From: Symsagittifera roscoffensis
Lineage: Eukaryota > Xenacoelomorpha > Acoela > Convolutidae
Length of the DNA stretch: 64,000 nt
Reading direction: 5' to 3'
Assembly: GCF_963678635.1 (NCBI RefSeq)
Contig: NW_026970980.1
Span: 1-64,000, forward strand
Within the stretch, counting starts at the first letter, position 1; the number at the start of each line of letters is the position of its first letter. Made by a program: the position numbers and the translations under genes. The notes under the pieces are model-generated. The model did no database searches. It was not told the origin of the DNA and saw nothing but the letters and a program-made list of their open reading frames with translations. Positions 1 to 10,240 of this stretch are shown piece after piece.

Positions 1-2
1 TA

Positions 3-1268
3 TTTGAAAAACCTCCTCTACTCGTTACATTTGAAAATGCATTCACTCAAAAAATTGGTCCATCTTATTCACCTGATGGTCCCATGCTCGAATTTGAAGT
101 TTTAGGAGATAGAAACAACTTTATTGATCTTCAACGAACTCGCTTGGAGATTGTTGCACGCATTGTTCAAAATAATGGTAATGTACTGCGAACTCACGCC
201 ACAGAGGCAGGGCAACGAGACGCACCATATTTGGTTAATAATCCACTTTCATCTTTACTTTCTGAATGCACCATGTCCCTGAATGGAGAAAAAATTTCAA
301 CAACTAATGCCAATTTTGCCCATAAGAGTTTCATTGAGACAGAATTTTCTCACGGTATTGATGCAAAGAAAACGTGGCTTGCTTGTCAAGGCTATTATTA
401 TGAAGATAATCCATCAGGTATTGATGGTGCTAATGGGCGAGCTGAAGATGTCGCTGAACGTAAGCGAATCGTAGCAGCATCAAGCGAATTCCGATTATTT
501 GGTAAAATTGCCTGTGATTTTTTATCATGCGACAAACATCTTATCAGCGGTGTTACAATAAGACTTTCTCTGAGACGATCTCCTAATGACTTTGTTATTA
601 TGTCTGAGCACGCTACTAAACATTACCAAGTCCAAATCACTGAGGCTAACCTATATGTGCGCAAAATGACAGTAACAGATTTTGTACTATCATCGATAGA
701 AAAAACTCTGTTGAAAACACCTGCAATATACAATTATATTGAAGTTTTACCAAGAAACTTTTTGGCCACAACTGGTGTGCAAAGTTGGCGACAAGAAGAC
801 GTTTTTGCCAAAGAGCCAGTCCGTCGAATGATTTTGGCAATGAGCTCGAATACAGCATACCTGGGTACTAACCGAACAAACCCGTTTCATTATCAAAAGT
901 TTCAGCTGAATGAAATCATTGTTTACCGAAACGGCCTACCCATTGCAGGAACTCCTGTGTCAACGACTGATAACAAAAGAATATACTATAACACATTGGA
1001 AGCTCTAGACTTTGTTTTTAACAATAGTCATGGAATCAATTTGGCTAATTATCACAATCATTATATTATGGCATTTGATCTCACATCTACTCAGGAGGCT
1101 TCACACGACTTTATTCATCCTGAATTGACCAATTGCACCATTTCAGTAGAACTGAAGTTTGATGCACTGCTGGGGGAAAATGTAGAGGTACTTTTCATGG
1201 GAGAGCGTGCATCAACAGTTTACGTGCGTTCCGATAGAAAAATAGCTAAAAACACTCTAATGAATTGA
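3..1268 (+). CDS. Polinton major capsid protein, 5' truncated by window edge
   Basis: Putative major capsid protein of the Polinton, related to the nematode F54H12.2-type proteins. The frame is open from base 3 to the stop at 1266-1268, so the in-frame ATG at 84 is internal and the true start lies left of the window. About 420 residues are visible. The product is rich in beta-strand-like segments and has no signal peptide or membrane helix, as expected for a double jelly-roll coat protein that assembles intracellularly. The protease gene begins only 13 bases downstream on the same strand, the usual MCP-protease association of Polintons. No frame lesion is seen here. Assignment rests on overall resemblance and context rather than a catalytic motif. 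Confidence 0.82.
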   Translation, partial: FEKPPLLVTFENAFTQKIGPSYSPDGPMLEFEVLGDRNNFIDLQRTRLEIVARIVQNNGNVLRTHATEAGQRDAPYLVNNPLSSLLSECTMSLNGEKISTTNANFAHKSFIETEFSHGIDAKKTWLACQGYYYEDNPSGIDGANGRAEDVAERKRIVAASSEFRLFGKIACDFLSCDKHLISGVTIRLSLRRSPNDFVIMSEHATKHYQVQITEANLYVRKMTVTDFVLSSIEKTLLKTPAIYNYIEVLPRNFLATTGVQSWRQEDVFAKEPVRRMILAMSSNTAYLGTNRTNPFHYQKFQLNEIIVYRNGLPIAGTPVSTTDNKRIYYNTLEALDFVFNNSHGINLANYHNHYIMAFDLTSTQEASHDFIHPELTNCTISVELKFDALLGENVEVLFMGERASTVYVRSDRKIAKNTLMN

Positions 1269-1281
1269 ATCGAGGGAAAAA

Positions 1282-1719
1282 ATGGACAATTTGCAGATTA
1301 TTGAGCTTATTAACAGATGGAAACATTTGAAACATCGATTTCGTGGCATTTTTCCCGCTAACTTAGCATTTAATACAATATTGAAACGCGACAATACTTT
1401 CATGATAGTCAACGCATCAAACTCAGACCAGCCAGGAACTCATTGGTTACTGTTTGCTCAAGCTGGTGGTCAAATCTTTTTTGCAGATCCTCTTGGACAA
1501 AGCCTACACAACTATCCACATGTATACAAAAATATGAGACGTTCTATCCATGAGGGAAACCAAATACTGATGAATAAGCCAATCCAATCAGCTAACTCGG
1601 TCTTGTGTGGACTTTATTGTATTTATGTTGCTCATGTTATAATTTCTTCTAAGTTTCCTATAGGTTTCAAGGTTAACGATCATGACATGATGCGTTTTGC
1701 TAAACATATGATGTTATAA
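1282..1719 (+). CDS. Polinton adenain-like cysteine protease (PRO)
   Basis: A 145-residue cysteine endopeptidase of the adenovirus protease (C5/Ulp1-like) fold that matures Polinton virion proteins. The catalytic set is visible in order: His54 in a THWLLF motif, Asp69 in FADPLG, Gln102 (oxyanion hole) and nucleophile Cys109 in a CGLYC motif. Length and spacing fit Polinton proteases, which are shorter than adenain (about 200 residues). The ATG at 1282 follows the capsid stop by 13 bases, so the two genes are probably on closely linked or shared transcripts. No disruption is seen, and all catalytic residues are retained, unlike the polymerase gene of the same element. Confidence 0.9.
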   Translation: MDNLQIIELINRWKHLKHRFRGIFPANLAFNTILKRDNTFMIVNASNSDQPGTHWLLFAQAGGQIFFADPLGQSLHNYPHVYKNMRRSIHEGNQILMNKPIQSANSVLCGLYCIYVAHVIISSKFPIGFKVNDHDMMRFAKHMML

Positions 1720-1834
1720 CTTTGTGATACTGTTGCATTTCTTTAATGATTTATAATTGATTTTTTTTAAAAAAAACATGTTTTATGGTTGCTAGAACAC
1801 ATACCGCTGGAATTATCTCAGAAATGTTTTTTTT
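1720..1834. other. AT-rich convergent intergenic gap
   Basis: Short AT-rich spacer with T and A runs between the plus-strand protease and the convergent minus-strand gene. I see no gene in it; it probably holds the 3' ends of both transcription units. Confidence 0.5.
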
Positions 1835-2465
1835 TCAAAAATTTTTTTTCTTCTCCATTATAAATTTAACAAACAAAGTATTCGAATCAATCTCTAATCG
1901 ACCATACCCACTCAAAATAATATCAATGATTTTTGAAAATTCGGCAGCATTATCCCCATTCAAAATTCGAATAAAACGTTCAATGGTTACATTAGTAATT
2001 AGATCAGTTTGAGTTTGAATGGATCGAGTCTGTGATGCAAAGCAAATCTGTGGCAATCGTTTTCGCAAAGAAACTCCGGCGGTGTCAAGGTTGTTAGTCG
2101 AATTGTAGTTAACAGCCAATTTCATTTTTTCCATCAGTGGTCCTGATAGATGATATTTGCTGCACCGCATAATCAAATATTTAAAGGATGAAAGGAGGCA
2201 AGGCACAATAAAAGATTTTAAGGTCATCTTGTTAACTGCTTCAGTGCATTCTTTTGTAACTTCGATAAGAACGTGGTAATGTGGCTGACCATTGGCAGGA
2301 GATTGGGAACAAAAATCGTTCTGATTTGAATGGACTGCAAATGCAAAGTTCGTATTAGAAGGAAGGTCAGAAACGTCGGGTTCATTGTTCAGAAAAAAAA
2401 AATTTAAAGTTTTTCCGAAATTGTTTAAAGTATTCCGGCGATTGTTCATACATTGCTTCAACCAT
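1835..2465 (-). pseudogene. Polinton ORF with HUH-endonuclease-like motif, probable frameshift
   Basis: About 208 residues on the minus strand. The most telling segment is QPHYHVLIEV, a His-hydrophobic-His motif in a beta-strand context preceded by a strand ending AFAVHSN, the arrangement seen in the N-terminal nickase domain of parvovirus-type Rep proteins. No helicase domain follows, and I could not pin down the catalytic Tyr. The long frame begins with TTG; an ATG at 2463-2465 lies directly after a good splice acceptor (TTATCAG) but is in another frame that ends in a T run near 2390-2400, so a homopolymer indel is likely. Acceptor and a GTAAGT donor at 2508 define a 42-nt intron-like segment linking it to the PC4-like gene. 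The HUH assignment is tentative. Confidence 0.4.
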
Positions 2466-2508
2466 TCTGATAATTAATAAATGAAACTGGGTTTTTTTTT
2501 CCACTTAC

Positions 2509-2913
2509 TCAAGCCACTCGACTTTTTTTGTTGGAATAATCTTCTTCATCATCCTCTCCGTTTTCACTATTACAGTTTTTTTCGGAGTAAACCGATCGTT
2601 TTGATTTATATCGTCGTTTTTGAGGTTTATCGTTTCCTGTTGTGGAAGTTGAAATCTTTTCACCAGTTGGTGCTTTGATCATTTTTTTAACTTTTGAATA
2701 ATTATCTGCTAAGCTATCAAATTCTTTCCTCGTCAAAGTAACTGCTTGATACATTTTGAACACTTCTTCGTCAGTTTTCTTATACAATTTTAGTGTAATA
2801 TAGGTACCTGTTTTTTCAAATGTTTTTGTTCCAACTCTGACTATACGTTTTTCTCCTGAAGAAATATCACGAAAGTCATCAAAAAAGTTAGTATCACTTT
2901 CAAGCGTGTACAT
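2509..2913 (-). CDS. Putative PC4-like single-stranded-DNA-binding protein of Polinton
   Basis: A 134-residue minus-strand ORF starting at ATG 2911-2913. Residues about 20-80 (GEKRIVRVGTKTF ... ITLKLYKK ... AVTLTRKEFDSL) have the strand-strand-strand-helix pattern of the PC4/Sub1 cold-shock-independent ssDNA-binding fold, with a curved sheet followed by an LTRKEFDSL-type helix. The C-terminus is basic then acidic (KPQKRRYKSKR, EDDEEDY) and looks like a disordered tail with a nuclear localisation signal. The stop TGA at 2509-2511 directly abuts a GTAAGT donor, so the next ORF may share its transcript. A role coating ssDNA during protein-primed replication is inference. Fold assignment is by pattern only. 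Confidence 0.45.
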   Translation of the reverse strand: MYTLESDTNFFDDFRDISSGEKRIVRVGTKTFEKTGTYITLKLYKKTDEEVFKMYQAVTLTRKEFDSLADNYSKVKKMIKAPTGEKISTSTTGNDKPQKRRYKSKRSVYSEKNCNSENGEDDEEDYSNKKSRVA

Positions 2914-3434
2914 AGTTGGGTAGCGGTAATTTTATTCAGCCGTATCAGTCAAGAGACAATTTAAGAATGATTTACCTAGCCGGTGAATAGCTTAACTCGG
3001 GTGATTTCTTTTACGGTATAGCTTAAGCTTCATTGGGGACTTTTAATTAGTTTGCAGTTGGAAATTTATGAGTTTAAGTTATACATGTCAAATCTGTCTG
3101 GCAAATTCCCGTTTTAGCTCATAAATCTCAACGGTTTTACCCTGGCGGCATGCCTGTTATCTCTTTGAAGTGTAAAACTTCTGTCATTTTGTGCTTAGGG
3201 TATCATAAAAAGGCGCCATGCTGTTTCTTTGAAGTATAGATTTTCAAAGCGTTCACATTTCTACTTTAATTGCAAAAACCCTGAAAACATATTAAAATTT
3301 TACAAAACCCGATCTATGGTAATTGGCTAAAACTAGATCATCAGCAATAAAAAACTAAAAGTGGTACGTCAAACTAAATCTACTCACTATTTTCATTCAA
3401 TCTCTCAAAATCAAACAAAACAAAATTTTCAACG
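2914..3434. promoter_or_regulatory. Divergent intergenic region
   Basis: About 520 AT-rich bases between divergent Polinton genes (minus-strand PC4-like and plus-strand 3435 ORF). It probably contains both promoters. I see no clear TATA box or repeat that would fix a start site. Confidence 0.35.
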
Positions 3435-4098
3435 ATGGCAACTCCACTGCAAATTATTTCAATTAATTCACTTGAAAGAGCTATATTTTACCAAACTTTT
3501 ACCAGAGATTCTATCGTAGTGGTTCAACAGGAACGGAAAATGCGTCATCGAAACGCAAGTCCTTTGAACGATCTTGATCCAGGAAGCAGAGAACTCGATG
3601 AATGGGTCACTAAAAACCATATGATGTTACCCCATTATTTGCTAGATCAAATTGTTATCCTCATACAAAGCAGAAAACAGGTCTACGAGAGTTGTTGTGC
3701 GACTGAATCGTATCCTGCGCTGAAGCGCACAGATATTCAAGACCCTACTTGCCTTGATAGTTCACCGAGAAAAATACTGTTCAACTACGATTGCCAATCG
3801 ATCCCCTTTTACGAAAATCAGGAAGGATCCATTAGAGATTTAGCAGAGCGAGAAAGTTACTGGAACATTGAGTCGATTGAATCACCAGATTCAACAGAGA
3901 AAAAAGATGAGGACCAGCAGACGCCCAAAACCCCCAATAAAACCGGATATCTTTTCAATCACTCAACATCAGCAAACTTCTTCTGCTTCTTCTTGCGGCA
4001 GTCAAAGTCCCACTGCACCAAAGTTAGTAGCTGAGACACCGCCTATCAATGCTTGCTATGCGCCGAAAAAACGCAAACTGCAATTTAGAGATCTCTGA
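3435..4098 (+). pseudogene. Polinton ORF of unknown function, likely frameshifted
   Basis: A plus-strand ORF of 199 residues (stop at 4034) that I do not recognise. The N-terminal 150 residues are mixed and charged; after residue about 165 the frame turns into a compositionally odd, Phe/Ser/His-rich tail. A second frame overlapping from 3868 carries a more natural low-complexity tail (Ser/Thr/Gln/Pro rich) ending in a basic CYAPKKRKL motif at 4098, a likely nuclear localisation signal. I infer a one-base frameshift near 3940-3960. No GT donor lies in the right place for an intron. It sits between the PC4-like gene and the polymerase and may be an accessory or structural protein. Confidence 0.45.
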
Positions 4099-5531
4099 AA
4101 ACTCAAAAAAAAAAAATTTGTTTCCACCGAGAGTGCACCAGTTTGGGGGTTTATTATTTAGTTTGATAAGTTTTTTTTATTATTGTGGCTGAATCTTTGC
4201 TTACGTTTTGCTTATAATTTTTCTAATTTAATGTTTGCTCTCTAACTTTTTTTCAGAAATCTTTGAAAGAATAAAACTAAACAAAAAGAAACATATTTTA
4301 AATTTTTTTTGTTTTTGAAAAAAAATTAAGAGTTTCAAAATTTTGTTTGAAACAAACAGTGGTATCAAAAATTATCCTCTGGTTTCGACAAGTAGTAGGT
4401 GATCAACTTAGCTAATGAAAGTTTGCCTGTATATGCAGCACCTAACAAGTTATTTCTGTTCAAAACCGAAACCAGAAAAAGTAAGCAAAATTTTGTTTTT
4501 GTTTTTTGTCCAAAAAATGCCAAAAATTGATTTCGTGAACTGCAACTTTATCTCATACTGTTGCTATAAGGGTATTACGGCTGATGAAACCCCCAGTTCC
4601 TTGATACAACGCTTTTTGAAATGTTATTTTTGAGAAAATCAAAATTCATTAAAATTCATCGTTGGCTAAGTGTCGTTCACTATGAAGCCGTGCTCAGAAA
4701 TGGATGAAACCAATTTTTCAGACTCAGCGGGGTCGAAAACAAGGCGTAGCCGCCGTTTTCGAGTCTAGGCGGCCACGTTTCAAAAGATATTTGGTGGTTT
4801 TTGAAAGGACTGCATATCCACTGAGACAATGCTCCTCACAACCCTGCAGTGGAAACCATCTAAAAGTAAAAGCTGAAACACTGCAAAGGACCCAACAGAT
4901 ACCTGAATCAGTGAACATATACGCCGAATGAATTTAATAAAAACAAGAAAAAATCAAAAAAGAATAAATTGACCTGTTTGGTTTTTTCGATTTTCAGAAG
5001 TTTGACATGAAAAATTCCCATTATTTAATTTTTAAAAAATTAATGATATGAAGCTTTATCACTTCTTTGACAGCTCAATTGATGATTAACTACATTCGGT
5101 GTAATGCATTCATTTCACTCTGCTGGGCTTAGGTCTACTCGGGTGAGGTCTTTTTGAATTGAGTGCCGATGAATTGTTTGAAGCTACACAACTTGTCTAG
5201 GAACTTTGTGGTTAATTCAGAAAATTTGGTTGATTTATGAGACTATTTTATAGGTTTACTTAATGAGCCGAAGTTATTTTCTTTGATGTATCTGAGAGCA
5301 TTTTTGGCGCACCCTCTCGATTTTATTAATCTAAGCTCCACCTTAGGAAACCACTCCTTGTTTGGCAATTAAGCAAATGATAGAAAAAGTTTGAAAATCT
5401 AAACAGATTTAATAGCAGTCGTAAAACAAACGGAAAATCACTCGAACTCTTTTGACTTGTAAACCAGTATCTGCTTTATTTGAACCTAGCTTTCGGAAAT
5501 ATCAAAATTCTCAAAAAACAACCACCTCGCA
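4099..5531. other. AT-rich gap without recognisable gene
   Basis: About 1.4 kb of AT-rich DNA upstream of the polymerase. Two short ORFs (4415-4633 and 4704-4931) have no recognisable content. A small hairpin is visible at 4736-4762 (CGAAAAC paired with GTTTTCG around a GGCG/CGCC core). The region probably contains the polymerase promoter near its right end. Confidence 0.45.
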
Positions 5532-8500
5532 ATGTCTACAAAAGTCGTACCCTGTAATCTCTGCCAAAAAAAACTGAGTGACCGGCGAAGCCTCAAAAAA
5601 CATCTAATGGCTGTTCACAAGATTGATCCTGTGAAAACCGACTACATCTGTGGTCACTGTGATCTAGAGGATAAGTCACTTCGCGTCATTTGGGAACATG
5701 TCGTGGAGCGTCACAAAACAATCGATGAAACGGAAGAAAGAAGAATTTGTCTCTACGACATGAATGTGTTCCAAAATGATCGCGCATATGCTGCGCATAT
5801 GCTAAACGAACACGGTCTGCCAGCATGGGATGTGAGCCGAGAAATCCTCACTTCTATACAACCTGAGACAGCTTTTGATGGAGCAGTCAGGACATACGAT
5901 ATAGTGCCGATAGAAACGGAAGTGGACCTACTAGCGCTATTCGTGACCAAGAGAGACGAAATCGAAGAGCTGATACTTCAAAATACCATGTATGAGCCTC
6001 AGAAAGCTCAATTGTCAGCAGAAGTAACTCTTGAAAAAGAGAAGGCAGATGGCACAGAAGAAGTAATAACCGTCTTCGCCAATTGCAAAATGCTTGCTGT
6101 AGACGTTCAAGGATGGACCCAGGACCAATTCTATGATTGCGTAGACCAAATATTGTCTACTGTCCATCAATATGCGTCTCATGGTAGTGGCTGGAGAATC
6201 CGCAGGATTGATAAAATTGTCCTCAAAATGGTGAAGTCTGCACCGATCAGGGGTTCATCCTACTTGCCACTACCAGCCGATCTACTGAAACTCAAACGCT
6301 TCTTGTTGAATATTCGCAATTATGAAGACGATCGATGCTTTGAGTACTGCTTCGTTGCTGAGTATCATCGGCAGAACAATATTCCGCTCACTCTTCGTAC
6401 GATGCAGAGTAGAGAGGGGGAGAAAGCGAGCTTCTATGATTATTGCAGAAACTCAAGAGCGCACGAGCCAACTGGTGATTTTGTGTCCCAATGGGACTAC
6501 CGGCTATTGCACGCTTCGAAATTTTGAATGAAGTGCAAGTGAATGTCTTCAGGTTAGTTGAAGTTTTAATCAATTTTTTCTTTTTATTGATGTGAAGCTG
6601 TATCTAAGCACATCAGAACAAATGGTTGGCTGCACATTCGTTGAAGAATTATTATTATGATGACATTAAAAATTAGTATAAAAATATCATTCAAAATTTT
6701 TCTCTAGGTACAATGAAAAGACTCTTCTACCCCTGAGAGTGTCAAAATATCAGACTAATTTTGTTGTGGATTTGCTGCTTCTAAACGATATGGGCACGCA
6801 TCACTACGTCGTGATAAAAGACCTGAACAAGCTAGTGAGCAAAATGCAAAAAAGAAAACTGAGATCGAGAAACATGCTGTGCCGAAATTGCTTCCACCGG
6901 TGTTCATCTGAGGAACGACTTGAGCGCCACCAGTTAATCTGCATGGGGAACGAACCAGCAATCGTTACCATGCCAAATGTTGACAAGAGCAGCTTAGGCT
7001 TCAAAAACATCGGTGCTCGAAGCTATAGCCCATTCGCGGTTTACTTTGATTTGGAGTCTGTGCTGGAGAAGGTGGAGACGGTGAGAAATAATCCTAACTG
7101 CTCGAGCACAACCGTGATTGAAAAACATAAGCCCAGCAGTTTTTGCCTTCTCGTTGTGGAAGCTGGAAACCCGAAACCTGCGTTTTTTTCACTTCATCGA
7201 GGAGTGGACGCCATGACTAAATTCGTTCGAATGCTGGAAGTATTGGCGCGTGACTTTCATAATAAAAAACGACGATACCCGAACTACCTCGGAAGCACCA
7301 CTATTCTTGAAGACAGTGACAAATGCTGGATTTGCGAAGAGGAAGTCTCCGAAACTAACGCGAAAGTTTTGGACCATAATCATTTCGATGGATCATTCCT
7401 CGGATGGGCTCACAAATGCAACTTCCTGAGACGTACCATACAATTCACCCCTGTCGTTGCCCACAATCTCCAGAATTATGATTTGCACCATGTACTGAAG
7501 AGTCTGCAAGATACCAATACCAGAAACACCTTTTCGGTCATTGCTCTCAATGACGAAAAATTTATTTCACTAACAATGAAAGTGTGGATTAGATCGTACA
7601 CTAACGAAAAAGGAAATGTCTATAATGTCTACGAAGAAATCCGTTTTGTGGACAGTTGTAAATTTATGAACAGCTCACTCGATGAGCTAGCTCGAAATCT
7701 ACCCGTGGAAAAGTTCATCTATCTCAATAACCACTTTGCTACCCGACCGGAAGAAGATAAAGCATTGATTCGACAAAAAGGTTACTTCCCCTACTCGTAT
7801 GTTGACAGCCATGCAAGATACACAGAAGATGGACTACCTGCACGCGAAAAGTGGACCAACACGCTGCAAGGAGGTGTTGTTAGTGTCAGTGAAAAAGAAT
7901 ACCAACATGCATGGTTAGTGTACACTCGTTTCGGTTGTCAGACTTTGGGCGAATACAGCGATTTGTATCTAACGACTGATACCTTGATTCTTGCATGCGT
8001 TTTTGAAGAGTTTAGACGAGTGTGTTATGAAACATAAAAGCTAGATTGTGCTCAATATTTCACGGTTAGCAATCTCTCAGCGGATGCATTTTTGCGAACA
8101 TGCAAGGCTGACCTCCATTTGCTCACTAATAGGGAGCACTTGGATATGGCAGAAAACCAGGGGGGGCATTGCAAGTGTGTTTGAAAAAAGACTTGTTTCC
8201 GCCAACAATAAATTTGTGAAAAATTACGACCCTAAACAGCCTAACACTTTCCTCTTCATGATAGACGCGAACAATTTATACGGCGGAATTATGGAAAAAT
8301 TTCCTCTTCCACTTAACTCATTCGAGTTTAATGACCAAGTTACTATAGCCGAAATTCTCAACACGAGCAGAGAATCCGAAATTGGATACATTTTGGACGT
8401 CGATCTTTTATACCCCGATCATTTGCATGATGCACACTCGGATTACCCACTCGCCCCAACAAAAGAAGTTGTGTCCAAAATGTGGCTCATTGAGCTTCAA

Positions 8501-10079
8501 TTGGACATGTTGAAAAAAATGAACATTTCGGATAAAGTGGGCACTACGCCAAAGCTCATACAAAACTTCTTTCCAAAGAAAAACTATACTGTACACTACC
8601 TAACACTTCAGCTCTATGTCAAACTTGGTTTGAAAATTGAAAAATTTAATCGAGTACTGCAGTTTAGACAAGAAAAATTTATTGCACCATATGTTCAGTT
8701 GAACACTGAGCTCCGAAAAAAAGCTACTACCAAGTTTGAACAAGATTTCTTCAAGCAAATAATAAATAGTGCGTTTGGAAAATTCTGCGAATCAAAAAGG
8801 AATCGACTTATTGTAGATATTGTTCGCAATGCTGAAGAACTGCAAAATTTATCAAGGAAAAAAAAGATTTAGCAGTATAAAAATTATTGACCAACACTTG
8901 GTATCTGTAACCTCAAAACCTGTGAACATTAACTGGGATAAGCCCACAATTGTTGGTGCAACGATACTAGATTTGGCAAAATTTTACATGTTCCAGTTCC
9001 ATTACAACATAATCAAGAAAAATTTTGACGCAACTCTTTTATATTCGGACACTGATTCGTTCCTGTATGAAATCCGCAGCAAAGATCTCTACAAGGAAAT
9101 TGAGAAAAACCATGAACTGCGAAATCATTTTGACTTTTCAAATCTACCAGTCACCCACCCCCTCTACACCAACGAGAATTTACGCGTTACCCTGAAATTC
9201 AAGGACGAGTTTGCTGGGGAGATCATACAGGAGTACGTCGGACTAAAACCCAAACTGTACAGCATTATTTCTTCGAGTAAGTTTCTTTTTCTTTTCTTTT
9301 ACCATTTTGTAATTACCATTTTAGAAAAGGGCAACAAAAACAAATCATAAGATTATGTAGTGAGGGTTGGGGGGGGAATGGAGGTATTTATGTGGAAAAG
9401 AGAAAAAACTGTTAAAAATTTGAAGTAAATTGATTGTATTTTTGTTTCAGACATGGACAAAAAAAGCGCGAAAGGTATTTCTAAATTTTCAAAAATGGAG
9501 CTAACCCATAATAAGTTTAAACAAACATTGACTTACTGTTCGCTGGTCCGGTCAGAAAATGTGAGGATAAATTCTTGCAATCACAATTTACAAACCATAA
9601 TAACGAATAAAATTTCCCTCAGCGCATTTGACAATAAGCGCTATATACATGCAGACAGAGTAACTACTAGTCCTTTCGGACATAAACGTTTGCGTGAGGA
9701 TATGTTCATAAGAGAAATTGGGCGCACCATGGACTGGGGCGAATACGACGTAGACGACGACGCCGTGGTCCCAACTCCCACCGATAACGGAAGTGGGGAG
9801 GATTTGGCTGAAGCTATAGAAGCGCAGGGTGGGTATTATGTGGATATTTTTACTCTACCAGATATGGGGTTCAACCAACCCACATACACTGATCAAGAGC
9901 TAGAACAGGATTTGGTAGATTTCGACCAGCTAAGTGGGCAAAGTGAGTCAGAACCAGCAGCGTACAACTGCCCCTATTTGGACATTGAAGCTCGAGAAGA
10001 AAACGAGCGGGAAGAAATTAGACCACCTAAACGGCGGTGCTTAAATCGACGTGCTTTTATATTAGACGATTCTGACTAA
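5532..10079 (+). pseudogene. Polinton protein-primed family B DNA polymerase, two introns and several lesions
   Basis: Protein-primed DNA polymerase that replicates the Polinton. Exon 1 from ATG 5532 has two C2H2 zinc fingers and the RGSSYLPLP segment typical of the family. Intron 1 is 6553-6707 (GTTAGT...CTCTAG). Exon 2 carries Exo I YFDLES (7042-7059), a CxxC/DHNH zinc module (7324-7383), Exo II NYDLHH (about 7475) and Exo III YSDLYLTTD (about 7954). The palm has motif A IDANNLYG (about 8262), motif B INSAFGK (about 8763) and motif C YSDTDS (9042-9059). Intron 2 is 9277-9450 (GTAAGT...TTTCAG); the last exon has the family's FDNKRYI motif and an acidic tail with PPKRR. Lesions seen: frame change near 6488, TAA at 8035-8037, frame change at the G run near 8160, frame change in the A run 8858-8865. 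All catalytic motifs survive. Confidence 0.88.
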
Positions 10080-10134
10080 GTAACTTCTGATTATAAATGT
10101 AAATGATTCGCTTTATAGTACTTTTCATTCAGGA

Positions 10135-10140
10135 AATAAA
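10135..10140 (+). terminator. AATAAA polyadenylation signal of polymerase gene
   Basis: AATAAA 55 bases after the polymerase stop codon, in a T-rich 3' context; the natural poly(A) signal for that transcript. Confidence 0.6.
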
Positions 10141-10240
10141 GCTTTTCAAAATTGTTCTTTTGACCGAAAAGTGAAATAATCAACAACTCTAATTGTGAGG
10201 GGGAGGGGGGTATACAAAACAACAATATAAACTTACCAAT

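Larger units (their letters stand above)
1..10240. mobile_element. Polinton/Maverick element, right-hand part
   Basis: This stretch is one end of a Polinton (Maverick), a large virus-like DNA transposon. The sequence shows a double-jelly-roll-type major capsid protein, an adenovirus-type cysteine protease and a protein-primed family B DNA polymerase in close array. The remaining Polinton hallmarks (retroviral-type integrase, FtsK-like ATPase, minor capsid) are absent and presumably lie to the left. The right boundary is uncertain: terminal inverted repeats cannot be recognised without the partner end, so I place it loosely after the polymerase polyadenylation signal. Several frame lesions in the polymerase and two other ORFs suggest the copy no longer makes its full protein set. 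Confidence 0.88.

Noticed and set aside
1785-2012. Plus-strand ORF opposite the HUH-like gene
   Set aside because: Phe-rich low-complexity translation of a poly-T tract; antisense shadow.
4704-4931. 75-codon ORF near the hairpin at 4736-4762
   Set aside because: No domain or homologous counterpart seen; opposite-strand ORF equally long.
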